A stretch of 64,000 bases of DNA from 0-14-0-80-60-11 sp049322355 (GCA_049322355.1 JBMORG010000029.1:62001-126000), one strand, 5' to 3'; positions 35,341-44,442 are shown, counted from the stretch's first letter. Numbers and translations: made by a program. The notes: generated by a model not told the origin, from the sequence alone.

Positions 35341-35975
35341 TGGCCAAAAAGCCCCAGGTCCTGGGTTTCGGCTTCATTCCGGCGGAGAGCCGCCACCATT
35401 TCCTGGTGACCATTCCCGCGGCCAAAGACGCCCCGGTCTTGATCTCGGAGCATTTTGAGTGGCGGGAAAAGGAAATCCAGACGGAAGTCAGCCTGGGGTT
35501 GGGTGAGGTGGACAACAAGGTGCGAGTGATCCTGCCCCGCCGCAAGTGGGAAGCCATCGCCCAGGAAGTGAAGGCGGAGTTCAACCGCCGCCTGAAGCAG
35601 AACGGGCGCAAGGCCGGCCGATGGCAGGCCGGGGCGGTCCCCCTGTCCCGGCTCTTCGGCAAGGAACTGGTGCTCCTGGCCTGGGCCGTTGAAGACGCGG
35701 ACCCGGAATTCATCCCCCTGGCCGTGAAGAATTGGCTGGGGCTGGCCCCGGAAGAGCGCTGGTGGCTCTTCACCATGACCAACGCCGCCACCGGCCACGC
35801 GGTCACCGGCCGGGGCCGGGGCTGGCGCAAGGCCCTGTATTACGCCCTGGCCGAGAATCCGGTGTCCAACGAGTACCTGGCCCCCCCCAACGAGTCACCC
35901 CTCTTACGCGTGCAGGAACAGGACCGGCCTTGGGCCCTGGGCACCGCGGCGCGGCAGAAGAAGCTCTTGGAATGA
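35340..35975 (+). CDS. DUF3780 protein of anti-phage cassette
   Basis: A 211-residue protein matching the DUF3780 pattern: GFGFIPAESRHHFLVTIP at the start and EERWWLFTMTNAATG with GRGWRKALYYALAENPV near the end. No catalytic motif is visible. The start overlaps the DUF499 stop, and the stop overlaps the methylase start as ATGATG, so translation is coupled on both sides. It is probably an accessory subunit of the methylase or ATPase. Confidence 0.82.
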   Translation: MAKKPQVLGFGFIPAESRHHFLVTIPAAKDAPVLISEHFEWREKEIQTEVSLGLGEVDNKVRVILPRRKWEAIAQEVKAEFNRRLKQNGRKAGRWQAGAVPLSRLFGKELVLLAWAVEDADPEFIPLAVKNWLGLAPEERWWLFTMTNAATGHAVTGRGRGWRKALYYALAENPVSNEYLAPPNESPLLRVQEQDRPWALGTAARQKKLLE

Positions 35976-38890
35976 TGGACCCGTCAGGCAAATCCTTCAT
36001 CGAAACCCAGTTCCCCGTATCCCGGCTCTCCAAGGAGAGCTACAAGGAGCGCAAGGCCAACCTGGGCCAAACCCTCACCGGACTGGGCAAATGGTGGGGC
36101 CGCAAGCCCCTGGTGGTGGTGCGGGCCGCCATCCTGGGACTGCTGCTCCCCACCACAGCTGACCCCCGAAAAGACCGGGAAATCTTTCTCAAGCTCATGA
36201 CCATGGACGAGGAGGGCCTGTGGCGGCGCAAAGACAAAAGCATCTCCCTGAAAGAGCTGTTTGCCCGGCTGCCCGATAAGGAACGGGAGCGCTGGTTCAC
36301 AGGGGATTCCGCGCCGGATAGGCCCAGGTACAGGAAAGGCGTCACCGCGGAGGAGAAAAGGGAGCTGCAACACCTGGTGTTTCAGGGCCTCTCCTCCTAT
36401 GATGAAAAGCTGGAATATTGCCAGCGGCCGGAGCATCTCGAAGGCCCCTCGCCCGAGGCCTGGCAGGAAATCAACGCTCACCTGGGGACCAGCGCCACAA
36501 GCCTCCCGGAGTTGGTGCGCCGGTTGGGGGAACGCCGCTTCGGCCACGTCCCCCGGGTGGGGGACGTTTTTTGCGGCGGGGGCAGCATACCCTTCGAGGC
36601 GGCCCGGCTAGGGTGCGACGTCTACGCCTCGGATTTGAGCCCCGTGGCCGCGCTCCTCACCTGGGCAGCTTTGCATATCGTCGGCGGCGGCCCTGAGGTG
36701 GCCAAGAAAGTCAGGGAGGCCCAGGAACAAGTCTATGCCGCGGTGGACCGCCAGGTCACCGAGTGGGGCATTGAGCACAACGAACAGGGCTGGCGGGCCG
36801 ACGCCTACCTTTACTGCCTGGAGACCCGCTGCCCGGAAAAGGGGTGCGGGGTCATGGTTCCCCTGGCCCCCTCCTGGGTCATCGGCGAGGGGACCAAAAC
36901 CATCGCGGTCCTGGAGTTTAACGAACCAGAGCGGCGCTTTGACCTCCACATCAGATCCGGAGTTTCGGCCCAAGAGATGGCCGAAGCTAAAAAATCGGGG
37001 ACGGTCAAGAGCAACTCCCTCCATTGTCCGGCCTGCCGGAAGTCCACGCCCTTCGCCATGCTCCGGGGCGACCGGCGCACCGGGGAGGGGGCGCAGTACG
37101 GCCTGCGCCTCTGGGAGAACGACGACCTGGTGCCCCGTCCGGAGGACGTCTTCCAGGAGCGCCTCTACTGCCTGCGCTGGGTGGAAACCTATCTGGATGA
37201 GGAAGGAAAAGAGAGGACCAGACGTCATTACCGCGCCCCTGACGCTCACGACCTGGAGCGGGAAGCCCGGGTCCTGGCCCTGCTCCGGGAACGCTTCCAT
37301 GACTGGCAGGCGAAGGGCTATCTTCCCAGCCGCCCCATTGAGCCGGGAGACGAAACAACCCGCCTTATGCGGGAAAGGGGCTGGACCCATTGGCATCATC
37401 TGTTTAATCCGCGGCAGTTGCTTATGAATGGGCTTTTCTCTTATGAAGCGGCATTATGTTCATTGCCTGATAAAGAAAGTTTTGTAGGGTTTTTATTAGG
37501 AGTTAGTAGATGTTACGACTATAATGCCAAACTTTCACGTTGGCACTCTCATGGCGCTAATGAAAAGAGTGAGCAAGTCTTTAGCAATCAGGCATTAAAT
37601 ACTTTGTTGAATTATGGCGTTAGGACAACTTTAAGTTTAAAGACATCATATTTTATAGATTACCCTGTAATGCATTTTGATGTACTTTCCGAAGTTGAAA
37701 CAGCGGATGTAAGAAATGTTTCTCAGGATTGTCATATGTGGATTACTGACCCATCTTATGCAGATGCTATCAATTACCACGAATTATCTGAATTTTTCTT
37801 ATCCTGGCACGAAAAGTTTCTTCATCATATATTTCCCGATTGGCAAATTACCAGCAGACGCGCCTTGGCCATCACCGGCAAAGACGAGCATTTCCGCCGC
37901 AGCATGGTGGCCGCCTACCGCAACCTCACGGCCCACATGCCCGACCATGGCCTGCAGGTGGTGATGTTCACCCACCAGGACGTGAAAGTGTGGGCCGATT
38001 TGGCCCTGATCCTGTGGGCCGCGGGCCTGCACGTCACCGCGGCCTGGACCATCGGCACCGAAACCGAGTCCTCCCTCAAGCAGGGCAACTATGTCCAGGG
38101 CACCGTCCTCCTGGTGTTGCGGAAGCGTACCTCCCAAGAAACTGCCTTCCGGGACGAAATCTCCGTCCTCATTGAAGACGAAGTCAAGGCCCAGATGGAC
38201 AGTATGCTAGCACTGGACGACCGGGAGGATCCCAACTTCGGCGAAACCGATTACATCTTGGCGGGCTATGCGGCGGCCCTCCGGGTCCTGACCCAGTACC
38301 AGAAGATTGAAGACCTGGATATAGAACATGAGCTTTCTCGCCCGCGTTTAGTGGGTGAACTTTCCCCGATTGAGGAGATTATCAAGGAAGCGAGGCAAAC
38401 CGCCTGTGAACACCGGATTCCCAAGGGATTTGCCCCCCAGCTCTGGAAAAAGTTGACCTCGGAGGAGCGCTTTTACCTGAAGGGCTTGGAGCTGGAGAGC
38501 CACGGGGAACGGCGCCTCGGGGTGTACCAGGAATTGGCCCGGGGCTTCGGGGTGCGGGAATACCTGCCTTTTTTGGCCGGCACCCAGGCCAACCAGACCC
38601 GGTGCAAAACCGCCACGGAATTCGGCAACAAAACCCTGGGGGGAGACGGCTTCGGGGGCTCCCTCTTGCGCCAGGCCCTCTTTGCGGTGCGGGAGGCCTC
38701 CCGGACCCGGGAGGCGATCACGGGGAGAGACTGGCTGAAAACCGAACTGGCCGATTACTGGAATCAACGCCAGAAGCTGATCACAGTGCTTCATTATCTG
38801 GCCGCCATGGGAATCAAGTCGGAGAATTGGCGCCAGGATGGGGAAGCCGCCCGCCTGGTGGCCGGGGCAGTGGAAAATGACCACATCTGA
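35972..38890 (+). CDS. DUF1156 adenine-specific DNA methylase
   Basis: About 972 residues; ATG at 35972 or 35975. The N-terminus (KANLGQTLTGLGKWWGRKPL) is the DUF1156 signature. SAM motif I is CGGGSIPFEAARLGCDVYAS near residue 200. A zinc-ribbon pair (CPEKGCG and HCPACRKS) follows. The catalytic motif reads DPSYAD at 593-596 rather than the usual DPPY. Residues about 475-627 (37395-37855) are encoded by A+T-rich DNA unlike the flanks: 20 of 60 bases are G or C at 37441-37500 against 36 of 60 at 37141-37200. It would methylate host adenines in the cassette. Confidence 0.85.
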   Translation: MMDPSGKSFIETQFPVSRLSKESYKERKANLGQTLTGLGKWWGRKPLVVVRAAILGLLLPTTADPRKDREIFLKLMTMDEEGLWRRKDKSISLKELFARLPDKERERWFTGDSAPDRPRYRKGVTAEEKRELQHLVFQGLSSYDEKLEYCQRPEHLEGPSPEAWQEINAHLGTSATSLPELVRRLGERRFGHVPRVGDVFCGGGSIPFEAARLGCDVYASDLSPVAALLTWAALHIVGGGPEVAKKVREAQEQVYAAVDRQVTEWGIEHNEQGWRADAYLYCLETRCPEKGCGVMVPLAPSWVIGEGTKTIAVLEFNEPERRFDLHIRSGVSAQEMAEAKKSGTVKSNSLHCPACRKSTPFAMLRGDRRTGEGAQYGLRLWENDDLVPRPEDVFQERLYCLRWVETYLDEEGKERTRRHYRAPDAHDLEREARVLALLRERFHDWQAKGYLPSRPIEPGDETTRLMRERGWTHWHHLFNPRQLLMNGLFSYEAALCSLPDKESFVGFLLGVSRCYDYNAKLSRWHSHGANEKSEQVFSNQALNTLLNYGVRTTLSLKTSYFIDYPVMHFDVLSEVETADVRNVSQDCHMWITDPSYADAINYHELSEFFLSWHEKFLHHIFPDWQITSRRALAITGKDEHFRRSMVAAYRNLTAHMPDHGLQVVMFTHQDVKVWADLALILWAAGLHVTAAWTIGTETESSLKQGNYVQGTVLLVLRKRTSQETAFRDEISVLIEDEVKAQMDSMLALDDREDPNFGETDYILAGYAAALRVLTQYQKIEDLDIEHELSRPRLVGELSPIEEIIKEARQTACEHRIPKGFAPQLWKKLTSEERFYLKGLELESHGERRLGVYQELARGFGVREYLPFLAGTQANQTRCKTATEFGNKTLGGDGFGGSLLRQALFAVREASRTREAITGRDWLKTELADYWNQRQKLITVLHYLAAMGIKSENWRQDGEAARLVAGAVENDHI

Positions 38891-38911
38891 AGCCATAATG
38901 TAGGAATCCGC

Positions 38912-41632
38912 ATGATCCAACGCTTCACCTCCCGCCTCCATAAACTGGATCAGACCTTTCTCACTGAACGTCTCAGGAATGCCCTGGCCTATGACCGCAT
39001 AGCCGGGTATTTTAGCTCCTCTATCCTGGAGGTGGCGGGCGAGGCCCTGGAATCGGTGCAGGGGCCGGTTCGGGTCATCTGCAATTCCGATCTGCAGGTG
39101 CAGGATGTGGAGACCGCCCGGGCGGCCCAATACGGGATGAGGCGGGAGTGGTGCGCCTCCGGACCGGAAAAGTTTGGCGAGCCGAGCCAGGGCCGGTTTC
39201 AGCGCCTTTACCGGTTTCTCCGGGACGGCAAGCTGCAGGTCAAAGTCCTCCCCAATGACAAATTCGGCCTTATCCACGGCAAGGCCGGGGTCATCACCCT
39301 GGAGAGCGGCAGCAAGACCGCCTTCCTGGGGAGCGTGAACGAAACCTTCCAGGCCTGGAAGCTCAATTACGAAATTCTCTGGGAGGATGATTCCCCGGAA
39401 GCGGTGGCCTGGGTCCAGGAAGAATTTGACGCCCTGTGGCAGAGTCCCTATGCGGTTAAGCTGGCGGATTTTGTCATCGAGGACATCGGCCGCCTGGCCC
39501 GGCGCACCGTGGTCCCGTCGGTGGAGAAGTGGCGGCAGGACCCCGAACCCGCCGCGCCGGTCATCGAAACCCCGGTTTACCGCCAGGAATACGGCCTTTG
39601 GGAGCACCAGAAATATTTCGTGAAGCTGGCCTTCGACGCCCACCGGGGACCGTTTGGGGCGCGTTATCTTCTGGCGGATATGGTGGGGCTGGGGAAAACC
39701 GTGCAACTGGCCCTGGCCGCCATGCTCATGGCGTTGCACGGGGATGGCCCCATTCTGGTGCTGGCCCCCAAGGCCCTGGTCTGGCAGTGGCAGGATGAGA
39801 TGCGGAATCTCCTGGACATGCACGCGGCGGTCTGGGCCGGACAGAAATGGGTGGATGAGAACGGCATCGAACACCCGGTGTTGGGACCGGAGGGGATTCT
39901 GAAGTGCCCCCGCCGGGTGGGGATCGTGTCCACCGGTTTGATTAAAAGGAAATCAGAGGTGGCGGACCACCTCCTGAAAAACAGCTATGAATGCGTGGTT
40001 CTGGATGAGGCTCACCATGCCCGGCGGCGGAACCTGGGTCCCCAGAAGGCCGGAGAAAAACCGGACCCCAATAATTTGCTGGCCTTCATGGATGAAATCG
40101 CCGGCCACACCCGGAGCCTGCTCCTGGCCACCGCCACCCCGGTGCAGATAAACCCTTTGGAGGCCTGGGACCTCATGAGCCTCCTGGCCAAGGGCAATGA
40201 TTTTGTCCTGGGGAATATCGGCAGCCCATGGCGGCAATCGGCCCCGGCTTTGGAAGTGGTCATGGGCCGCCAACCTCTACCGGGCGATGACCGGGAATTG
40301 TGGAAGTGGATCCGCAATCCCCTGCCCCCTGAGGGCGAACACCGTAACTTTTACCTGGTGCGCAGATCTCTCGGGTTGGGAGAGGAGGTCGCGGTGTCGC
40401 CCGGAAATGCCTTTGACCGGCTCTCGCCCCCCGATCGGGACCGTCTGGTGGGCATGCGGCGGGAATTCGGTCAAAATCATAATCCCTTCATCCGCCATAT
40501 TGTGCGCCGCACCCGGGAATACCTGGAAACGACCATCGACCCGGAAACCAAGGAACCTTACCTCAAACCGGTAAAGGTGGAGCTGTTGGGGGAAGGTGAG
40601 GACGAGGCGCTGCGTCTGCCGGCTTACCTGCAGGACGCCTATAATCTGGCTGAGGAATTTTGCCGCCTTTTGGGTAAGAGGATCAGCGCTTCGGGATTTC
40701 TCCGGACCCACTTGCTGCGCCGGGTTGGGAGTACCATATATGCCGGAAGAAAGACGGCGTTGGCAATCCTCAACAACTGGCAACTCCTGCCCGAGGTGGA
40801 AGCGGAAGAAGACGATGCCGACACCGTGGGCGCGGAAGCTGAGGCCATGGTGTCCGGGCCGCAGTTCCAGACCCTGACCCAGGAAGAAAAGCAGAAGTTG
40901 CAAGCCTTCATCTATGCCCTGGATGCCAACCAGGAGCGGGACCCCAAGTACCAGCGGGTGCTGGACCTGCTCCTTAGAGAGAAATGGCTGGGGCAAGGCT
41001 GCATCATTTTTTCCCAGTGGTTTGACTCCATCGAATGGTTGGCCCAGCATCTTTCTAAAGAAGACCTGCCCGTAGAGAAGATCGGGATTTATGCGGGGGC
41101 GCAGCGGTCCGGCATGATGGCAGGAGGAGAATTTCTCCCTCAGACCAGAGAGGTGCTAAAGGAAATGGTGCGCACAGGCGAGATCAGATTGCTTCTGGGC
41201 ACCGATGCGGCCAGCGAAGGGTTAAATCTCCAGCGCCTGGGCACTCTTATCAATTTGGACCTGCCCTGGAACCCCACCCGGCTGGAGCAGCGCAAAGGCC
41301 GGATCCAGCGGATAGGCCAATTGAAGGATACCGTCTATGTCTATAATATGCGTTACCAGGGGTCGGTGGAAGACCGGGTCCATGAGCTGCTGTCAGGACG
41401 CCTGAAAGAAATCTATGACCTCTTCGGCCAGATTCCCGATGTGCTGGAGGACGTTTGGATTCACATGGCAATGGGAGAAATCGAAGCCGCCAGGCAGACC
41501 ATCGATGCTCTGCCCCGTCATCATCCCTTCGAGATCAAATACCACCAGAAAATTGAGAAAGTGAACTGGGAATCGTGTGCTCGAGTCCTGGATGCCGGGG
41601 AGCGGAAGAGGTTTCTGCTGCGGGGCTGGTAA
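38912..41632 (+). CDS. PLD-nuclease / SNF2 helicase of anti-phage cassette
   Basis: A 906-residue two-part protein. Residues about 1-190 form a phospholipase D-type nuclease half with IHGKAGV (about residue 121) and GSVNET (about 142), the HxK..GSxN pattern. Residues about 230-880 form an SNF2/SF2 motor: GLGKT (about 259), VLDEAHHARR (about 365), a C-terminal helicase lobe with GTDAASEGLNL (about 765) and QRKGRIQRIGQ (about 792). It would translocate on DNA and cut or exclude invading DNA. It is the fourth gene of the cassette, 21 bases after the methylase. Confidence 0.87.
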   Translation: MIQRFTSRLHKLDQTFLTERLRNALAYDRIAGYFSSSILEVAGEALESVQGPVRVICNSDLQVQDVETARAAQYGMRREWCASGPEKFGEPSQGRFQRLYRFLRDGKLQVKVLPNDKFGLIHGKAGVITLESGSKTAFLGSVNETFQAWKLNYEILWEDDSPEAVAWVQEEFDALWQSPYAVKLADFVIEDIGRLARRTVVPSVEKWRQDPEPAAPVIETPVYRQEYGLWEHQKYFVKLAFDAHRGPFGARYLLADMVGLGKTVQLALAAMLMALHGDGPILVLAPKALVWQWQDEMRNLLDMHAAVWAGQKWVDENGIEHPVLGPEGILKCPRRVGIVSTGLIKRKSEVADHLLKNSYECVVLDEAHHARRRNLGPQKAGEKPDPNNLLAFMDEIAGHTRSLLLATATPVQINPLEAWDLMSLLAKGNDFVLGNIGSPWRQSAPALEVVMGRQPLPGDDRELWKWIRNPLPPEGEHRNFYLVRRSLGLGEEVAVSPGNAFDRLSPPDRDRLVGMRREFGQNHNPFIRHIVRRTREYLETTIDPETKEPYLKPVKVELLGEGEDEALRLPAYLQDAYNLAEEFCRLLGKRISASGFLRTHLLRRVGSTIYAGRKTALAILNNWQLLPEVEAEEDDADTVGAEAEAMVSGPQFQTLTQEEKQKLQAFIYALDANQERDPKYQRVLDLLLREKWLGQGCIIFSQWFDSIEWLAQHLSKEDLPVEKIGIYAGAQRSGMMAGGEFLPQTREVLKEMVRTGEIRLLLGTDAASEGLNLQRLGTLINLDLPWNPTRLEQRKGRIQRIGQLKDTVYVYNMRYQGSVEDRVHELLSGRLKEIYDLFGQIPDVLEDVWIHMAMGEIEAARQTIDALPRHHPFEIKYHQKIEKVNWESCARVLDAGERKRFLLRGW

Positions 41633-41941
41633 AGGTAGTCTTCTTCTGGTGTATAAGACAATTGCCTGGAAACGCGCCCATGGTCACTGAATAGCAAGTG
41701 ACAATTATCATTTCATAACAATAAGTTATCGAATTGATTGCATAGAAATTGCCTGTTCAATGGGCATTAGCTCTTTTTATAGGCAATCCTCCCTTGCCGC
41801 CTATTTGGGAAACCATAGAGCCCCCCGGGTGGCGCCTACATGATGCACCCGGCCCTCTTTCCTCTGGGTCTCCTTGATCTTCAGATCCTGGCCCTAAAAT
41901 CCCGATGGAGGCTATCCCTGAGTTATCCCTAGTAAAAAAGA
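41633..41941. other. Intergenic right end of island
   Basis: No gene seen in 309 bases between the helicase stop and the right attachment repeat. It contains the right 21-bp arm-like motif (41910-41930). Confidence 0.5.
41910..41930. repeat. Putative integrase arm site, right
   Basis: Contains TATCCCTGAGTTATCCCT and matches 17165-17185 at 18 of 21 positions in the same orientation. It lies 12 bases inside the right attachment repeat. Confidence 0.5.
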
Positions 41942-42022
41942 GGGGTTAGCCAAATCGGCTAACCCCTTGATTTCTCTGGTGGGCCGTCAGGGACTCGAAC
42001 CCTAAACCTAGTGATTAAGAGT
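41942..42022 (-). repeat. Right attachment repeat: tRNA-Lys(CUU) 3' half plus terminator
   Basis: The partner of 16953-17033 (80 of 81 identical). The tRNA part is 41977-42022 on the minus strand; the terminator hairpin is 41942-41966, followed on that strand by a T-rich stretch. Upstream on the tRNA strand there is no D arm or 5' acceptor strand, so this copy is also incomplete. It serves as the junction of two tandem elements. Confidence 0.85.
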
Positions 42023-42203
42023 CTCGCCAAAAGGCCTTTCACAAAGTTTCAGCCCGTTTCTTAATATTGCCTTTCTAAGCATATAAGTAATTGACATTAT
42101 GAATTAATAAACTTATTATTGTTTCAGTTGGTTTCAAAGAATCTCTTGTATTGCCACTATAAAAATGGTACCCAAACTGGTACCCAGAGAGGAGTGGCCA
42201 AAA

Positions 42204-43403
42204 ATGAAATTTACTGATCGCCAAATCAAAAACTTGAAGCCAAGCGATCAAAGGTATGAAGTGTTCGAGGACCGTGGATTTGGAGTTCGGGTTTCCCCCA
42301 CCGGACGCAAGACCTTCATTTATCTCTATCGAATGCGCGGAGAGGTCAATAAACGACGGCTTTCCCTGGGCACCTATCCGGCCATGTCGCTTGCTGAGGC
42401 ACATCGTCTTTATGCTGAAGCCCGCGAGATGGTAACCCAAGGGATCGATCCGGGCGCCAAAGCCGTGGCCGAGCGCAAAGAGGATCGCAAGGCCCCTACC
42501 GTGGCGAACCTGACCACGGAATATCTGGAGAAATGGGCCAAACCAAGGAAGCGCTCATGGTTGGTGGATAAGCGCATCCTAGAAAAAGATGTGCTCCCGG
42601 ATTGGGGGCGACGTAAGGCTAAGGACATCACCCGCCGGGATATAATCCGGCTTTTGGATGGGGTTGCGGAACGAGGCGGGGTCATGGCTAACAGGACTTT
42701 GGCAGTCATCCGCAAAATGTTTAATTTTGCCGTAAGCCGTGATATCGTACCCACATCCCCCTGCACGGCAGTGCAAGCCCCAGCCCCGGAGAACCGCCGG
42801 GATCGGGTGCTGACAGCCGAAGAAATCAAAGTCTTTTGGCAGGGCTTGTTCAAGACTCGAATTACTGAAGGGATAAGGCTGGCCCTGAAACTACAATTGG
42901 TCACCGCCCAGCGTAAGGGCGAAGTCATATCCTCAGCATGGGGCGACTTTGACCTGGATGAAGGGTGGTGGACAATCCCAGCAGAGAAGGCCAAGAACGG
43001 CCTACCCCACCGGGTGCCGTTGTCCGCAATGGCCCTGGATCTATTGCAGACTGCCAAGACCATCGCTGGAGATTCTCCCTGGGTATTTCCATCACCTCGG
43101 GGGCCCCGACACATCACTCCAACAGCAGTAGACCATGCCTTGCGTTTGGCACTTAAAACCTCAGAGATGGAACACTTTGTCCCCCATGACTTGCGTCGCA
43201 CCGCGGCGAGCCACATGGCCGGCGGAGGGACTTCTCGCTTGGTTGTCTCAAAGCTTTTGAACCATGTTGAGAATGGGGTAACCGCTGTTTATGATCGTCA
43301 CAGTTACGACCGGGAAAAACGCCAAGCCTTGGAGGCCTGGGGACTCAAACTAAAGGCTATAATCGAAGGTTTGGAAACCAACGTAATCCCGATGGTACGT
43401 TGA
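42204..43403 (+). CDS. int: P4-type tyrosine integrase (DUF4102 arm domain)
   Basis: About 399 residues from ATG 42204 (AGAGGAG site); an earlier ATG at 42165 is possible. The N-terminal arm-binding domain reads FTDRQIKNLKPSDQRYEVFE and LGTYPAMSLAEAHRLYAEA, typical of P4-family integrases that use tRNA sites. Catalytic residues: Arg in TAQRKGEVISS, His-Leu-Arg-Arg in HDLRRTAASHMAG, Tyr in AVYDRHSYDREKR. The frame is complete, so this element may still recombine. It lies 180 bases inside the tRNA-Lys repeat. Confidence 0.92.
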   Translation: MKFTDRQIKNLKPSDQRYEVFEDRGFGVRVSPTGRKTFIYLYRMRGEVNKRRLSLGTYPAMSLAEAHRLYAEAREMVTQGIDPGAKAVAERKEDRKAPTVANLTTEYLEKWAKPRKRSWLVDKRILEKDVLPDWGRRKAKDITRRDIIRLLDGVAERGGVMANRTLAVIRKMFNFAVSRDIVPTSPCTAVQAPAPENRRDRVLTAEEIKVFWQGLFKTRITEGIRLALKLQLVTAQRKGEVISSAWGDFDLDEGWWTIPAEKAKNGLPHRVPLSAMALDLLQTAKTIAGDSPWVFPSPRGPRHITPTAVDHALRLALKTSEMEHFVPHDLRRTAASHMAGGGTSRLVVSKLLNHVENGVTAVYDRHSYDREKRQALEAWGLKLKAIIEGLETNVIPMVR

Positions 43404-43513
43404 TTCAGGTCCGAGTTTTTCCCCTCACTTCCGGCTAATCACCATGGAGGACAGGGTGACCTCCCTCATCACTTTGGGGGGAGTATTCTTGAGGAGCTAC
43501 CGGAGGAAGTAGC

Positions 43514-44188
43514 ATGGAAGACAATGAGAATTTCGGCCTACGGGTTTTGGAGAGGGCTAGGACCAAAAGGCAGTCCGAAGCCGAACGACTTTTCTCTCAA
43601 TATTGCAAGCCTCAATCTGGCTTGTGGAGATCACTGAATTGGAGACAGCCTGCCCTGGCCATTCTAGGTTCTGGTATCTTCATAGATAATACCCTGAAGG
43701 GCCACGCTCGTCACAAGAAAAACTACCCCATCGATCTGGGAGATTTGATTTACTTTTTGGTAGAGACTCATCTTGATTATGATATCATCCCTCCCATACT
43801 CCACCTGGATATTATCAAAAGCTTCGAAGAATATTTTGACTTGGCAGCAGGGATCGCCCGGTTGGGTGGAGTCAGGGAGAGTCAAATTGAAAAGATCAAA
43901 CAGACCTGGCGAGAAAAAATATCTACCAAGGTCGTTGAAGGTAAAATATCACCTCACTGGCGCCACGTTCTGACGGTGGGAACTGCACCCAAGGAAATAT
44001 ATTATCGGTTTGCAGACATTCTAATTTCTCAAACCCCCCAGGCTCCTCCTAACAGGATAGCCGATTGGGTGAATGCTATACTTAAAGCTTTGGAACGAGA
44101 CCCCGTGAGCAAATCCATTTTGCGCGACTATATTGGCAGAGAGCAGCAAAGAATTTTGAATCAAACCCCTATCACTATTACAGAATAA
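43514..44188 (+). CDS. Unknown element protein
   Basis: A 224-residue soluble protein that I do not recognise. It has a charged N-terminus (VLERARTKRQSEAERLFSQY), a hydrophobic segment ALAILGSGIFIDNTL too short and polar-flanked to be a clear membrane helix, and a helical rest. The ATG at 43514 is preceded by a GGAGGAAG site. A terminator follows at 44247. As cargo directly after the integrase it could be a regulator or a defence or accessory gene; nothing in the sequence decides. Confidence 0.6.
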   Translation: MEDNENFGLRVLERARTKRQSEAERLFSQYCKPQSGLWRSLNWRQPALAILGSGIFIDNTLKGHARHKKNYPIDLGDLIYFLVETHLDYDIIPPILHLDIIKSFEEYFDLAAGIARLGGVRESQIEKIKQTWREKISTKVVEGKISPHWRHVLTVGTAPKEIYYRFADILISQTPQAPPNRIADWVNAILKALERDPVSKSILRDYIGREQQRILNQTPITITE

Positions 44189-44246
44189 GTATCTATTAGC
44201 ACTTTCTGAACATCAACCCCCTCTTCATATTAGTTTACCTGCCGAG

Positions 44247-44268
44247 AAAGCCCCTAAAAAGGGGCTTT
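44247..44268 (+). terminator. Rho-independent terminator
   Basis: AAAGCCCC/GGGGCTTT perfect 8-bp stem, six-base loop, then TTTT. It ends transcription of the 43514-44188 gene. Confidence 0.8.
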
Positions 44269-44283
44269 TTTAGTCTTAATTTT

Positions 44284-44351
44284 GGCAAGTAAATCTAACT
44301 TGCCGAAATTGTCCCTTCAATTAAGTTATTTTTTGTTGTTTTACGGCAAGT
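44284..44351. promoter_or_regulatory. Cluster of GGCAAGT sites before the AlpA gene
   Basis: GGCAAGT at 44284-44290, its inverse ACTTGCC at 44298-44304 and GGCAAGT again at 44345-44351, in an otherwise A+T-rich region about 90 bp upstream of the AlpA-like gene. The first two form a 7-7-7 palindrome typical of a dimeric operator. Confidence 0.45.
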
Positions 44352-44442
44352 AAGAAATGGTTGCCTACTTTACTTCGTATTGATTCTTTATTATTGCAGA
44401 TGTATCGTAATGTAAAAATGATGGAATAATTAAGGAGTTGTT

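Larger units (their letters stand above)
16953..42022. mobile_element. 25-kb integrative genomic island in tRNA-Lys
   Basis: Bounded by 81-bp direct repeats of the tRNA-Lys 3' end. A tyrosine integrase lies just inside the left repeat, and near-identical 21-bp arm-like motifs lie inside both ends (17165-17185 and 41910-41930). It carries a replication module (excisionase-like protein, primase-helicase), an IS3 insertion, a fermentation operon and a phage-defence cassette. No structural phage or conjugation genes are seen, so it resembles a satellite or integrative plasmid-like element rather than a prophage. The integrase frameshift suggests it is immobile unless helped or unless the frameshift is a sequencing error. 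Confidence 0.8.

Noticed and set aside
38348..39874. A 508-codon minus-strand gene opposite the methylase and helicase
   Set aside because: It is the antisense of two clear genes in G+C-rich DNA, where long shadow frames are common; no domain is recognisable.
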